Source: CATOSP01 sp034422355
GTDB lineage: Bacteria; Chloroflexota; Dehalococcoidia; Lucifugimonadales; UBA3495
NCBI GenBank assembly: GCA_034422355.1
Contig: DAOUJS010000124.1
Coordinates: 1 to 64,000 of the forward strand
Direction: 5' to 3'
DNA: 64,000 nt
In this document: positions 8,045 to 16,919 of the stretch, in pieces
How positions within the stretch are numbered: the first letter of the stretch is position 1
How the letters are laid out: each line of letters starts with the position of its first letter
Made by a program: the position numbers and the translations under genes
The notes under the pieces: model-generated
What the model was told of the DNA's origin: nothing
Databases searched by the model: none
Seen by the model: the letters and a program-made list of their open reading frames with translations, nothing else

Positions 8045-8842
8045 ATGACGACATCAGCAGCCGGCATAGAGACCAGGGTCAACATCAGCGGTGCGGAGGT
8101 GCAAATGTTTTCCGGTGGCCAGAAACCCGTGCTCCTCTATCTCCACGGCGCGGGCGGCAATCCCGGATGGCAGGACTTTCACGGGGCCCTGACCGGGAAA
8201 TACACGGTATACGCTCCGTCCCTTCCGGGATTCAACGGCACGCCGCGTCCCGAGTGGATTTCCACCATCACCGACATGGCCCACTTCACCCTTAACATGG
8301 TCGAGACCCTCGGCTTCTCCGACTACGTGCTGATGGGGTCCTCGATGGGCGGCTGGCTGGCCGCGGAAATCGCGGCAATGGACCACCGCAATATCAAGGG
8401 CCTGGTGCTGATCGACGCTGCCGGCATCCGCCCCCGGAAGGGGGAGATCGCCGAGATATTCATGGTCTCAGGCCAGACCCGTGCGGGACTGCGGTTCCAC
8501 GACCCGTCCCAGGTGCCCAACTACGACCAGTTGAGCCGGGACATGACCCCCGAAGAGGCTGCGGTCGACCACGCCAACCGTGAGATGGCCTCCCGCCTGT
8601 GCTGGAAGCCCTACCTGCACAACCCCAGCCTTCCCCACTACCTGGGCAAGGTCAAGACGCCGACCCTGGTCGTCTGGGGCAGGCAGGACGCCATCATCCC
8701 CGTGGAATGCGCCGACCTTTACGCCGACGCCCTGCCCAACGCCACGGTCAAGATCATCGACAACTGCGGCCACTCGCCCCAGTTGGAGAAACCCGCCGAG
8801 TTCTCCGCCGCAGTGGATGAGTTCCTGGCCGGGCTGGGCTAA
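8045..8842 (+). CDS. Alpha/beta-fold hydrolase
   Basis: A 265-residue cytoplasmic hydrolase of the alpha/beta superfamily. The oxyanion-loop motif LLYLHGAGGNPGW follows strand 3. The nucleophile elbow is GSSMGG (Ser near residue 99). The acid is the Asp in VVWGRQDAIIP (near 216) and the base is the His in NCGHSPQLEKP (near 243), so the catalytic triad is complete. The overall pattern is closest to meta-cleavage-product hydrolases and related C-C or ester hydrolases, but the substrate is not readable. The ATG at 8045 is preferred over an in-frame GTG three codons earlier because GGTGGG precedes it. It is followed by a perfect hairpin at 8875-8898. Confidence 0.85.
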   Translation: MTTSAAGIETRVNISGAEVQMFSGGQKPVLLYLHGAGGNPGWQDFHGALTGKYTVYAPSLPGFNGTPRPEWISTITDMAHFTLNMVETLGFSDYVLMGSSMGGWLAAEIAAMDHRNIKGLVLIDAAGIRPRKGEIAEIFMVSGQTRAGLRFHDPSQVPNYDQLSRDMTPEEAAVDHANREMASRLCWKPYLHNPSLPHYLGKVKTPTLVVWGRQDAIIPVECADLYADALPNATVKIIDNCGHSPQLEKPAEFSAAVDEFLAGLG

Positions 8843-8874
8843 CCCCAACCGGCCTCTTGCAAAGCCATAAAGTT

Positions 8875-8898
8875 GGCCGCTCCTCCGTAGGAGCGGCC
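8875..8898. terminator. Bidirectional hairpin between convergent genes
   Basis: GGCCGCTCCT and AGGAGCGGCC form a perfect 10-bp stem around a 4-base loop, sited between the converging hydrolase and CoA-transferase genes. The T-tracts on both sides are weak (TCCTTTCTCC rightward, AACTTTAT leftward). Confidence 0.65.
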
Positions 8899-8942
8899 AG
8901 TCCTTTCTCCAGGCCGGGGCTGGCGTCGTCTGACGCTGGAGA

Positions 8943-10214
8943 CTACGCCAGTATCCCCGCATCCTTCCAACGCTTGATGTCCTCGCTGGGGAATCCCAGC
9001 CCGGCCAGTATCTCCGAGGAGTGCTGCCCGAGGGCCGGAGAGGGAGTGGATGCGTCCATCGGGGTCTCGCCGAACTTGGCCACCGCCCCGATCATCTTCA
9101 CCGCACCCGCTTCCTTGTGTTGCACCTCGGTCACCAGCCCGTTGGCCTTGATCTGCGGGTCCTCGAACAGTTCCTCCACGAAGCGCACCGGCCCCGCCGG
9201 GATGCCTCGCTCCTCCAGGACCGTTAGCCATTCCTCCGACGGTTTCTGCCGGAACAGCTTCTCGGCCTCGGCCTCCAGGTTGCGGGAGTACTCGATGGAC
9301 TCGGGCTTGTTGGCGTCCCAGCCAGGCTCCAGGGCCCGGTCTGTCAGCTCCAGCACGTCCAGCAGGCGGCGGCGGAGCGGGTCGCTCAGGCAACCCACGC
9401 TGATGGGGAGGTCGCTGGTGAGGTAGACGCGGTAGTAGATGTTGGCATGGTGCCGCTGCCTGCGGCTGGACGGCGATGCCGACAGCATCTCATCGTAAGG
9501 CGCAGACTGGGACCGCTTCTCCTGGATGTCATCCAGCGCCTTGATGCGGGTGTCCCTGTCCAGGTACTCCACCTGCAGGAACCGTGTCCCCAGCAGGGCC
9601 AGGGACGATCCCAGCAGGCTGGTCTCCACCTTCTGCCCCTTCCCCGTGCGCTCCCGGGCGTAGAGCGCGCCGCACACGCACCACGCCAGGCAGAACCCGG
9701 TGGTGGTGTCGATAAGAGGGCTGGCCCAGATCTGCTGCGGGACGCCGTTCTCAATCTTGGTCTCGCACGCCATCAGGCCCGACATGGCCTGCAGTATCAT
9801 GTCGTAACCAGGGCGGTGGGAGTCGGGACCCTCCCGTCCGTAGGCTGTGATCTCGCAGTAGACGAGGCGCGGGTTTATTCCTTTCAGGGTGTCATAGTCA
9901 ACGCCGAGCTTGGCTGCAACGTCCGGCCGGAAGTTGACCAGTACAACATCGGTCTCCGGGATGAGGCGGCGGATAATCTCTTGGGCTTCGGGCTTGGTCA
10001 GGTCCAGGGGCAGACTGCGCTTGCCCCGGTTGTACTCCATGAACCCGCGGCTCTCGGTGGGCGTGAAACGCTGCTGCGTCCTCCAGGGTTCGCCCCAGGG
10101 AGGTTCGATCTTGATCACGTCGGCTCCCATGTCGGCCAGGAGTCTTCCCGCCAGGGGGCCGGCGATAATCTCGGTGAAGTCCACCACCTTTACATCCTGC
10201 AACGGTCCACCCAT
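8943..10214 (-). CDS. CaiB/BaiF-family (class III) CoA-transferase
   Basis: Transfers CoA between carboxylic acids through the ordered class III mechanism. The 423-residue protein shows the family's N-terminal block VVDFTEIIAGPLAGRLLADM then GADVIKIEPP, the EYNRGKRSLPLDL segment, and the C-terminal SPALGQHSSEILAGLGF. In formyl-CoA transferase a conserved Asp in the GQxVDxS block forms the acyl-enzyme; here the aligned block reads KGQKVETSLLGS, with Glu in that position. The ATG at 10214 follows a GGGAGG-type site. The gene is monocistronic between a hairpin and a divergent start. The substrate is unknown. Confidence 0.88.
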   Translation of the reverse strand: MGGPLQDVKVVDFTEIIAGPLAGRLLADMGADVIKIEPPWGEPWRTQQRFTPTESRGFMEYNRGKRSLPLDLTKPEAQEIIRRLIPETDVVLVNFRPDVAAKLGVDYDTLKGINPRLVYCEITAYGREGPDSHRPGYDMILQAMSGLMACETKIENGVPQQIWASPLIDTTTGFCLAWCVCGALYARERTGKGQKVETSLLGSSLALLGTRFLQVEYLDRDTRIKALDDIQEKRSQSAPYDEMLSASPSSRRQRHHANIYYRVYLTSDLPISVGCLSDPLRRRLLDVLELTDRALEPGWDANKPESIEYSRNLEAEAEKLFRQKPSEEWLTVLEERGIPAGPVRFVEELFEDPQIKANGLVTEVQHKEAGAVKMIGAVAKFGETPMDASTPSPALGQHSSEILAGLGFPSEDIKRWKDAGILA

Positions 10215-10513
10215 TGGAGTCCTCCCTCGTTAAAATGGGGTTGGTGGCTGTGTGCCGGCCGGGGCTGGGTCGACTGCGCCGTCCCGTCCCGGAGCAGCGA
10301 TTGCCCGACATTATGCCCACGCCAGGCAGCGTAGGCAAGTTGGGAGGACCGCTGGACCACCCCGGCAGGCAAGGCATCGTCCGCAAAGGGAAATCCCGCC
10401 GAAGCGCCTGTCCGTAATGTATACTGGGCTGACATCGCAGGTTGCACTTCCGTGAGCGCAAGCTGCGCTTTGACGTGCCGGAAGACCCTATTCTGCCAGG
10501 GAGGTTGGATACG

Positions 10514-11236
10514 TTGGTCAGGAGGGATGGAAGGCGGCTGGACGAGGCGAGACCAACCACCATTACGCCGGGGTTCCAGGAATACGCGGAAGGCTCGGCC
10601 CTGATCGAGGTGGGCAACACCCGCGTGTTGTGCGCGGCTTCCCTGGAGGAGCGGGTGCCGGGCTTCCTTCGCGGCCAGGGCAAGGGATGGGTCACCGCCG
10701 AGTATTCCATGCTGCCCCGGTCCACCAACACCCGAACGCCCAGGGACCGGGACGCCGGACGCATCAGCGGACGCTCCCAGGAAATCCAGCGTCTCATCGG
10801 GCGTTCCCTCCGCGCTGTCACCGACCTGGAATCCCTGGGTGAGCGGACGGTCTACCTCGACTGCGATGTACTCCAGGCCGACGGGGGCACCCGCACCGCC
10901 TCCATCACCGGCGCATACGTCGCCCTGCACCAGGCTCTCAAGATGCTGGTTGCCCACCGGGTGCTCCCCCGGATTCCCCTGCGGGACATGGTGGCCGCAG
11001 TCAGCGTCGGCATCCTCGACGGCGAACTGTTACTGGACCTGTGCTATGAAGAGGACTTCCGCGCCCAGGTTGACTTCAACCTGGTGCTGACCAGGGGCGG
11101 CGCGTTGGTGGAGATGCAGGGAGCGACGGAGGGCGAACCCTTTTCCCGGGACCTGGTATCCGACGTGGTGGAGTTAGCCTACCGGGGGATGCAGCCCATG
11201 TTCCAGTCCCAGCAGGAAGCCATACGCCAGTTGTGA
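10514..11236 (+). CDS. rph: Ribonuclease PH
   Basis: Phosphorolytic 3'-5' exoribonuclease that trims tRNA 3' ends. Conserved blocks are all present: RRDGRRLDEARP, AEGSALIEVGNTRVLCAAS, RGQGKGWVTAEYSMLPRST, EIQRLIGRSLRAV, LDCDVLQADGGTRTASITGA (substrate site) and GATEGEPF. The frame is open back to 10442, but a TTG at 10514 is preceded by GGGAGG at a spacing of 9 and yields 240 residues, the usual family size, so I start there. A likely -10 box TATACT lies at 10420-10425. The gene is 112 bases ahead of the HtrA-like gene. RNase PH often precedes the rdgB/HAM1 pyrophosphatase, which is absent here. Confidence 0.95.
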   Translation: MVRRDGRRLDEARPTTITPGFQEYAEGSALIEVGNTRVLCAASLEERVPGFLRGQGKGWVTAEYSMLPRSTNTRTPRDRDAGRISGRSQEIQRLIGRSLRAVTDLESLGERTVYLDCDVLQADGGTRTASITGAYVALHQALKMLVAHRVLPRIPLRDMVAAVSVGILDGELLLDLCYEEDFRAQVDFNLVLTRGGALVEMQGATEGEPFSRDLVSDVVELAYRGMQPMFQSQQEAIRQL

Positions 11237-11348
11237 GCAACCCGGACTGAGGACAGATATGCCCAACGCCAGACCGGCCGGCACAACCGCCGAGGATCCG
11301 CTTCCCGATGTATCCAGAAAGTCGCGCCGGGCAGACCTTAAAGGAGAG

Positions 11349-12638
11349 ATGCCGATATTCCTGTCCGCGCTCCGGCTGGTCTTGGCCGGGCTGGCGGTCC
11401 TGTCCGCTGCTCTCGCCTGCAACTCGGTCAGTCCCAATGGCAGTGAGGCACCAACGGAAGCGCCGACGGCTACTCCGACCCGCACACCCACGCCGGTCCC
11501 GCCGACCGCTACTGTCATACCCACCCCGCCGGACCCCACGGCGACGCCAACGGTTCCGCCGCCGCCAACTGCTGCGCTGGCGGCCCGCCCGACGGTTGCC
11601 CCGGAGCGGCCCACACCGGCGCCTGCCAGTACCGCAACGCCTACTCCGCCGCCCTCTGCAACTCCGCCTCCAGACCTGCATATCCCCAACGTGGCCGATG
11701 TGGTGGAACGGGTCCGCCCCGCGGTGGTGGCGCTGGTCGTCAAGGTCATGGTACGGGACTTCTTCGGAGCTCCGCGCACTTCCTTCGGCAGCGGAACAGG
11801 CGTGATTATCTCCCCGGAGGGTTACGTGATTACCAACAACCACGTAATTGAAGATGCTGTGGAGATACTGGTGACCCTTGACGACGGTGAACAGGTGGAG
11901 GCCGAGTTGGTAGGCGCGGATGCCCTCTCCGACCTGGCCGTGTTGCGGATCCCCGGCTCAGACCATCCCTCCCTCCCTCTGAGCGAGGACGTACCCATGC
12001 GAGTGGGCGAGTGGGTGATCGCCATCGGCAATGCCCTGGGACTGCCGGGCGGCCCGACGGTGACGGTGGGGGTCGTGTCTGCCCTTGGCCGTACCATCGA
12101 CGGCGGAGGCGGTTACGAGCTGTACGACCTTATCCAGACGGACACGGTAATCAACTCCGGGAACAGCGGCGGGCCATTGATCAATGTCTACGGAGACCTG
12201 ATCGGGATCAACACGGTCGTGCTGCGCGGCGGGAGAGCCAGCGGCGGGACTCCGGTCGAGGGCATCGGTTTCGCCATCAACATGGAGACCGCCCGGTGGG
12301 TGGCCGACCAGCTAATCGAGGACGGCCGCGTGAAATGGGCGTGGATGGGAGTGCTCCTGGCCGACCTTACCCCGGAGATGTCCGCCCAGTTCAGCCTACC
12401 CATCCGGGAGGGCGCAATCATTCAGAGCGTAGTTGAAGCTTCACCGGCCCACCAGGCGGGGATACTGCCCGGCGACATAGTCGTCTCCATGGACGGCGAG
12501 AAGGTCTCTAACGTATCAGAACTGCTTCGCCTGCTCCGCACCGAAATCCGCGTCGGCCAGGAGGTCGAGGTCGAGATATTCAGCGGCGGAGGCACGAGGA
12601 CCGTCCGCATGGTCTTGGGCGACCGTCCTTCCCGCTGA
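11349..12638 (+). CDS. HtrA-like serine protease lipoprotein with PDZ domain
   Basis: Extracytoplasmic trypsin-like protease for protein quality control. The ATG at 11349 is preceded by AAAGGAGAG; an upstream in-frame ATG at 11259 lacks this. A signal peptide ends in SAALAC, so the protein is probably a lipoprotein. A Thr/Pro-rich linker (about residues 25-100) leads to the protease. The catalytic triad is visible as NNHVIEDA (His), ALSDLAVLRI (Asp) and INSGNSGGPLIN (Ser). A single PDZ domain follows (about residues 330-425) with EASPAHQAGILPGDIVVSMD. The DegP/HhoA-type architecture is complete. The only odd part is the long low-complexity linker, which is common on Chloroflexota surface proteins. 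Confidence 0.93.
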   Translation: MPIFLSALRLVLAGLAVLSAALACNSVSPNGSEAPTEAPTATPTRTPTPVPPTATVIPTPPDPTATPTVPPPPTAALAARPTVAPERPTPAPASTATPTPPPSATPPPDLHIPNVADVVERVRPAVVALVVKVMVRDFFGAPRTSFGSGTGVIISPEGYVITNNHVIEDAVEILVTLDDGEQVEAELVGADALSDLAVLRIPGSDHPSLPLSEDVPMRVGEWVIAIGNALGLPGGPTVTVGVVSALGRTIDGGGGYELYDLIQTDTVINSGNSGGPLINVYGDLIGINTVVLRGGRASGGTPVEGIGFAINMETARWVADQLIEDGRVKWAWMGVLLADLTPEMSAQFSLPIREGAIIQSVVEASPAHQAGILPGDIVVSMDGEKVSNVSELLRLLRTEIRVGQEVEVEIFSGGGTRTVRMVLGDRPSR

Positions 12639-12723
12639 GAATGTCGCCCCATGCCGATATGCCGGCGGGGGAGCGGCGCAAAGGATCCGTCCTAAGGATC
12701 AGTTCTTCGGTAGTCCGCCGCCC

Positions 12724-15396
12724 CTACTCTATGCGCTCTCCCGACGGGTCCAGCAATACCAGGGGCAGGTCCAATTCCCGCAACCCCGGCTCCACCGCCT
12801 GACGGTCTCCCACCACCAGCAGTTGCAGCCCTCCGGGATTGATCCACTCGGCGCTGATCCGCCGGGCATCCTCCAGAGTGACTGCCTCCACCGAGGGTTT
12901 CACACCCTGGAAATAGTCGTCCGGCAGGCCGAACACCAGCAGTTGCACCAGGTGGTTCAGCACCATGCCGGAACGCTCGAAGCTGCCCGGGTAGCCCCGC
13001 AGCATTCCCTCCTTGGCGAACTGTAGCTCATCCGCCGTGATGGGCCGGGAACCGTGGATACCCGCAAACTCGGTCAGGGTTTCCTGCACCGATTCTCTGG
13101 TCACCGCCGTCTGGACGCTTCCACCCGCCCACAGCATCGAAGGACCTCGGTACCAATGGACGGCGGAATGGTATCCGTAGCTGTAGCCCTTGTCCTGCCG
13201 CAGGTTCTGGTTCAGTCGCGCCGCGAACTGCCCGCCAAAGGCGTGGTTGACCAGGCTCATTCCGAAGTAGTCGGGGTGGCTCCGCGACAGGGTGGGCTGC
13301 ACGGCCCGAATCACCGATTGGGCCGCGCCGGGCCTGTCCACCAGGTAGATTGCCGCCTCATTGGAAGAAATGGCCCGGGAGAGCGCCGCCCCATTGTCTT
13401 CCGCCGCGCTTACCCCCGCCGTCCACTGTTCCCATCCGCCCAGCCGGGACTCGGCCTGCGACACCACTTCGTCCAGGGACACGTCGCCCACCACCACCAG
13501 AGTCGCATTCCGTGGCCCGTAGTTGTCCCGGAAATGGCGTGACACGTCATCGCGGGTCAGGGACTCGGTGGCCGGTTCAACCCCCAGGATGTAATGGCCG
13601 TAACCGGAGTCCTTCCTGAACACCAGGCCGGAGATTAGCTGCTCGGCTATGGCGTTTCCATCATCCTTGCTGCGCCGCAGGTCGGTCAGATGTTCCCGGC
13701 GCACCCGCTCCAGCTCATGCTCCGGGAAGTCAGGCCGCGTCACCAGGTCGGCGATCAGCTCCAGGGCGGTGGGCCAGTGGCGCGACATGACCTCGGTCGA
13801 CACCATTGTCGACTCCCGCCGGGCGTCGGCGGATACCCTGGCCCCCAGGAACTCGAAGGCCGCGGCAATCTCCTGGTTGGTCTTGCCCCCGGCGCCCTCG
13901 GTCAGCATCTGCGCCGTAAAGCTGGCCAGTCCGGGCAGCCCCGAAGGGTCCCGGGTCGCGCCGCCGTCCAGCAGCAGCCCCATGGACACCAGCGGCAGGT
14001 TCCGCCGCTCCACCACCATGATTCCCAGACCGTTGCTCAACCTGTGCCGCTGTGGGACCGGCGGTGTAAAGGCGGGTTCCGTCGCCGGCGGCGGCATCAC
14101 GTTCCGGTCAACGGTCACGGTGGCTGGCTTCAGCGCCTGCTCCGGGAACACCCGGAGACGTACCTGCCGGTCGTCCAGCACGGCCTCATTGGCCTCGATG
14201 ATTTCATCTCTCTGGACTGCCAGGTAGCGTTCCAGGTCGGTGTTGATCAAGTTGGGGTCGCCGCACAGCACGTTGTAATGGTTCAACTGGTCGGCGCGCC
14301 CCCCGAACCCGCCGATGCGGGTCAACTGGCGGTAGTAACCGGACTCGATGCGGTTCTTGACGCGGGTTATCTCCTCCTCGGTAGGAGGCTCGCTCCGCAG
14401 CCGCTCCAGTTCCTCGTCTACCGCCGCCTCCACCTCTTCGATATCGTGGCCCGCAGCGGCGGTGACCATGACCATGAACTGCCCGGCGATTTCCCCTGAG
14501 TGGTAGCGGACTCCCGCGCTTTGGGCAATCTGCTTTTCGTATACAAGGCTGCGGTGCAAGCGGGAGGTCAGTCCCTCGCCCAGCACGCCTTGCAGCACGT
14601 CCAGCGGGGCGTCGTACCTGTCCATGTCCGGCGGCGTGGGCCACGAGATGTAGAGCCGGGGCAGGGAGACCTTGTCCTGCATCTCCAGCGATACCCGGCC
14701 CGGCAGCGACGAGTCCCAGCGCCCCATCCGGGGCAGGGGAGGTCCGGGTGTCAGATCGGCAAAATAGCGGTTGATCATATCCAGCGCCTCGTCGCGCTGA
14801 AAGTCCCCGGCAACGGCCAGGCTGGCGTTGGACGGCCCATAGAAGCGCCGGAAGAAATTCTGCACGTCCTCCAGAGAGGCGGCGTCCAGGTCCTCCTGTG
14901 AACCGATGGTCATCCAGTGGTATGGGTGCGGCGCCGGGTACAGCGCTTCCTGTATGTGCCACGACGCCATGCCGTATGGGCGGTTCTCGTAGCTCTGCCG
15001 GCGCTCGTTCTTCACCACGTCCCGCTGGATGTCAAACCGCTGCTGGTCCAGCGCGTCGAGCAGGAAGCCCATGCGGTCGGCTTCCAGCCACAGGGCCAGT
15101 TCCAGGTAATTTGAGGGGATGTCCTCCCAGTAGTTGGTCCGGTCTGGCGTGGTGGAGCCGTTGAGGTTCGCCCCTGCCTTTTGGAGCGGGTCGAAGTGGC
15201 TGTGGTTGTGGTGCCCCGACCCCTCGAACATCATGTGCTCGAACAGGTGGGCAAACCCGGTCCGCCCCACCTCCTCATCCTTGGAACCCACGTGGTACCA
15301 GACGTTGACCCCCACCAGGGGGATGGAGTGGTCTTCGTGGAGGATAACGTCCATGCCGTTGGACAGGGTGAGTTTTTCAAACGGTACGGCAACCAT
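12724..15396 (-). CDS. M16-family zinc peptidase, two-domain form
   Basis: An 890-residue pitrilysin-family peptidase made of two M16 halves in one chain. The N-terminal half carries the inverted zinc motif HLFEH (about residues 49-53) inside FAHLFEHMMFEGSGHHNHSH, and the downstream NERRQSYENRPYG with the third zinc ligand Glu. The second half begins about residue 440 (RHRLSNGLGIMVVERRNLPL), lacks HxxEH and serves the structural role seen in fused M16 enzymes. No signal peptide is visible, so it is probably cytoplasmic, degrading small peptides. It converges with the HtrA-like gene 85 bases away. Confidence 0.93.
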   Translation of the reverse strand: MVAVPFEKLTLSNGMDVILHEDHSIPLVGVNVWYHVGSKDEEVGRTGFAHLFEHMMFEGSGHHNHSHFDPLQKAGANLNGSTTPDRTNYWEDIPSNYLELALWLEADRMGFLLDALDQQRFDIQRDVVKNERRQSYENRPYGMASWHIQEALYPAPHPYHWMTIGSQEDLDAASLEDVQNFFRRFYGPSNASLAVAGDFQRDEALDMINRYFADLTPGPPLPRMGRWDSSLPGRVSLEMQDKVSLPRLYISWPTPPDMDRYDAPLDVLQGVLGEGLTSRLHRSLVYEKQIAQSAGVRYHSGEIAGQFMVMVTAAAGHDIEEVEAAVDEELERLRSEPPTEEEITRVKNRIESGYYRQLTRIGGFGGRADQLNHYNVLCGDPNLINTDLERYLAVQRDEIIEANEAVLDDRQVRLRVFPEQALKPATVTVDRNVMPPPATEPAFTPPVPQRHRLSNGLGIMVVERRNLPLVSMGLLLDGGATRDPSGLPGLASFTAQMLTEGAGGKTNQEIAAAFEFLGARVSADARRESTMVSTEVMSRHWPTALELIADLVTRPDFPEHELERVRREHLTDLRRSKDDGNAIAEQLISGLVFRKDSGYGHYILGVEPATESLTRDDVSRHFRDNYGPRNATLVVVGDVSLDEVVSQAESRLGGWEQWTAGVSAAEDNGAALSRAISSNEAAIYLVDRPGAAQSVIRAVQPTLSRSHPDYFGMSLVNHAFGGQFAARLNQNLRQDKGYSYGYHSAVHWYRGPSMLWAGGSVQTAVTRESVQETLTEFAGIHGSRPITADELQFAKEGMLRGYPGSFERSGMVLNHLVQLLVFGLPDDYFQGVKPSVEAVTLEDARRISAEWINPGGLQLLVVGDRQAVEPGLRELDLPLVLLDPSGERIE

Positions 15397-15475
15397 AAGT
15401 GAGTCCCTTCAGTTCGGATGGGAGTTGGATCAGTGCGATGCAAGCAATCAGGGGATTCGTGTTCAGGTAAGAAAC

Positions 15476-15829
15476 CTACAAGTACAATTCTTCCTCCGGA
15501 ATCAGCCGTTCTTCCCCAAGGTCTACTTCGAGCGACAATTCCTGGAGGGTCACAGCGCCCAGAAGGTACTGGCCATCAGGCCCGAAGATTATCCGGCTGG
15601 GCGCAGATAGTCCCTCCACCAGGAAGTCTGCTGCCCCCGTTGGGTAATTGACGGTATCGCCCGTTGCGACGCGGAATCTCATTGTCCGGTCGGCATCTAT
15701 GCCCAGCCTGTGCAACAAAGACGCAGGCGCCATTGAATATCTGGCCCCGGTGTCCACCAACGCATCCACCGTTTCCGCTTGCTGCGTCACCCGGTTCCGA
15801 ATTTCCATAGGTATGCGGAATGTTCCCAT
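15476..15829 (-). CDS. Small retropepsin-like aspartic protease domain protein (copy A)
   Basis: A 117-residue single-domain protein with the active-site motif ALVDTGARYSMAP (about residues 24-36) and a second conserved block YLLGAVTLQELSLEVD near the C-terminus, in the place of the hydrophobic-hydrophobic-Gly element of retropepsins. The size and layout match clan AA proteins that act as dimers, each chain giving one catalytic Asp. No signal peptide is seen. It is clearly homologous to the gene immediately upstream (15865-16218): both begin MGTF, share DALVDTG/EALVDTG and LLHRLGI, and have the same length. Proteolytic activity is inferred; the target is unknown. Confidence 0.8.
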   Translation of the reverse strand: MGTFRIPMEIRNRVTQQAETVDALVDTGARYSMAPASLLHRLGIDADRTMRFRVATGDTVNYPTGAADFLVEGLSAPSRIIFGPDGQYLLGAVTLQELSLEVDLGEERLIPEEELYL

Positions 15830-15864
15830 GTCCCTCCCAGTCAGGTCCCGTTCACAGGTCCCAT

Positions 15865-16218
15865 TCAGATGAGGGGATTGTCCCCGGGGATAAGGCGGCG
15901 GCGCTTGGGGTCTACAGCCAGAGCCAGGTCCTCCAGAGTAGTCGCGCCCAGAATATACTGGTCTTCAGGACCGAAGACGACTCTGGCGAATCCGGTGCAA
16001 CCTGCGGCAGAAAACCCCGCCCACGCCGTCGCATATTCGACTGACTCCCCGCTGGCGACATCAAAGGTCATCACACGGTCAGGCTCTATGCCGAGCCTGT
16101 GAAGCAACGATGCCGGCGCGACGGAATAAGTAGCTCCAGTGTCAACAAGAGCTTCAACCATCTCGGTGTGATGGTTGGCCGGGTTCCGGATTTCCAAGGG
16201 TACATGGAAAGTGCCCAT
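15865..16218 (-). CDS. Small retropepsin-like aspartic protease domain protein (copy B)
   Basis: A 117-residue paralogue of the neighbouring protein, with EALVDTGATYSVAPASLLHR (about residues 22-41) and YILGATTLEDLALAVDPKRR. The frame is open upstream to 16353, but that part overlaps the flavoprotein gene. The ATG at 16218 has AGGGA at a suitable distance and starts MGTFHVPLEIRN exactly like copy A. The two genes are 35 bases apart and read in the same direction, so they are a tandem duplication and probably co-transcribed with the PPOX gene ahead of them. Confidence 0.8.
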   Translation of the reverse strand: MGTFHVPLEIRNPANHHTEMVEALVDTGATYSVAPASLLHRLGIEPDRVMTFDVASGESVEYATAWAGFSAAGCTGFARVVFGPEDQYILGATTLEDLALAVDPKRRRLIPGDNPLI

Positions 16219-16229
16219 ATTGTTCCCTG

Positions 16230-16823
16230 CTACACACCGCCCATGTGCTTGTAGTAGTTCTCGTCGGTGCGGTCGGGCAATGGCGACGTTTCCTGGTTCT
16301 TGGCAATCTCGCCGGAGTCCCACAGCTTGGAGAACTTCAGCGCCCGGGGGCAATGCCCGTAGGCTTCCTCTACCTCGATGAGCATCCCTTGGAGGTGCTT
16401 GGAATTGTCGTCCAACTCGTACAGGGAAAGCTCCACGTTCTGCCGGTCAAGGTCGTCTTTGGTCACGATGGTTGCCTTGCCGTTGACACGCACCGTGTCG
16501 TTGATTCCGGGGATGAAGAAGATCAGGCCCACGTGCGGGTTCTCCCGCACGTTCCTGTAGGACTGGAACAGGCGGTTGCCCGCCACGTCGGGGAACAGCA
16601 GGTGGGTCTCGTCGATAACCCGGACGAAACCGGGCTTGCCCCCCTTGGGCGAAGCGTCGCAATGCCCATCCGCGTCCGTGGTCGCCATCACCGCGAAGGG
16701 CGCACTGCGGACGAACTCCTGTACCCACGGGGTCAGGTGTCCCTTCAACTTGGCGACTGCCCGCTCCGAGGGTTCCCCGAACTGGTCGTTGAACTTGGTC
16801 CTGTCAGCCTCACTGATTGCCAT
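16230..16823 (-). CDS. PPOX-class FMN-binding protein (pyridoxamine 5'-phosphate oxidase-like)
   Basis: A 197-residue split-barrel flavoprotein. The core reads PFAVMATTDADGHCDASPKG (about residues 43-62), then FVRVIDETHLLFPD, NRLFQSYRNVRENPHVGLIF and INDTVRVNGKATIV, which together give the FMN-binding barrel of the MSMEG_1061-like subgroup. The C-terminal part AYGHCPRALKFSKLWDSG is also typical of that subgroup. Such proteins reduce or oxidise small molecules with FMN or F420, and the substrate is not known. It lies 96 bases downstream of cobD and could be read through from the cobalamin operon. The start at 16823 follows AAAGGAGGCGAG. Confidence 0.88.
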   Translation of the reverse strand: MAISEADRTKFNDQFGEPSERAVAKLKGHLTPWVQEFVRSAPFAVMATTDADGHCDASPKGGKPGFVRVIDETHLLFPDVAGNRLFQSYRNVRENPHVGLIFFIPGINDTVRVNGKATIVTKDDLDRQNVELSLYELDDNSKHLQGMLIEVEEAYGHCPRALKFSKLWDSGEIAKNQETSPLPDRTDENYYKHMGGV

Positions 16824-16919
16824 CTCGCCTCCTTTGTATCCCGCCGCCCCGATTCCACCTTCCTGTGGGGCCAGTTTCAGCCTATTCTAAACCCCGTCCT
16901 GTGGTACAGCAAGCGCACA

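Noticed and set aside
7842..8054. Possible 70-residue minus-strand protein
   Set aside because: It overlaps the hydrolase start and its promoter, and has no family resemblance I can name.
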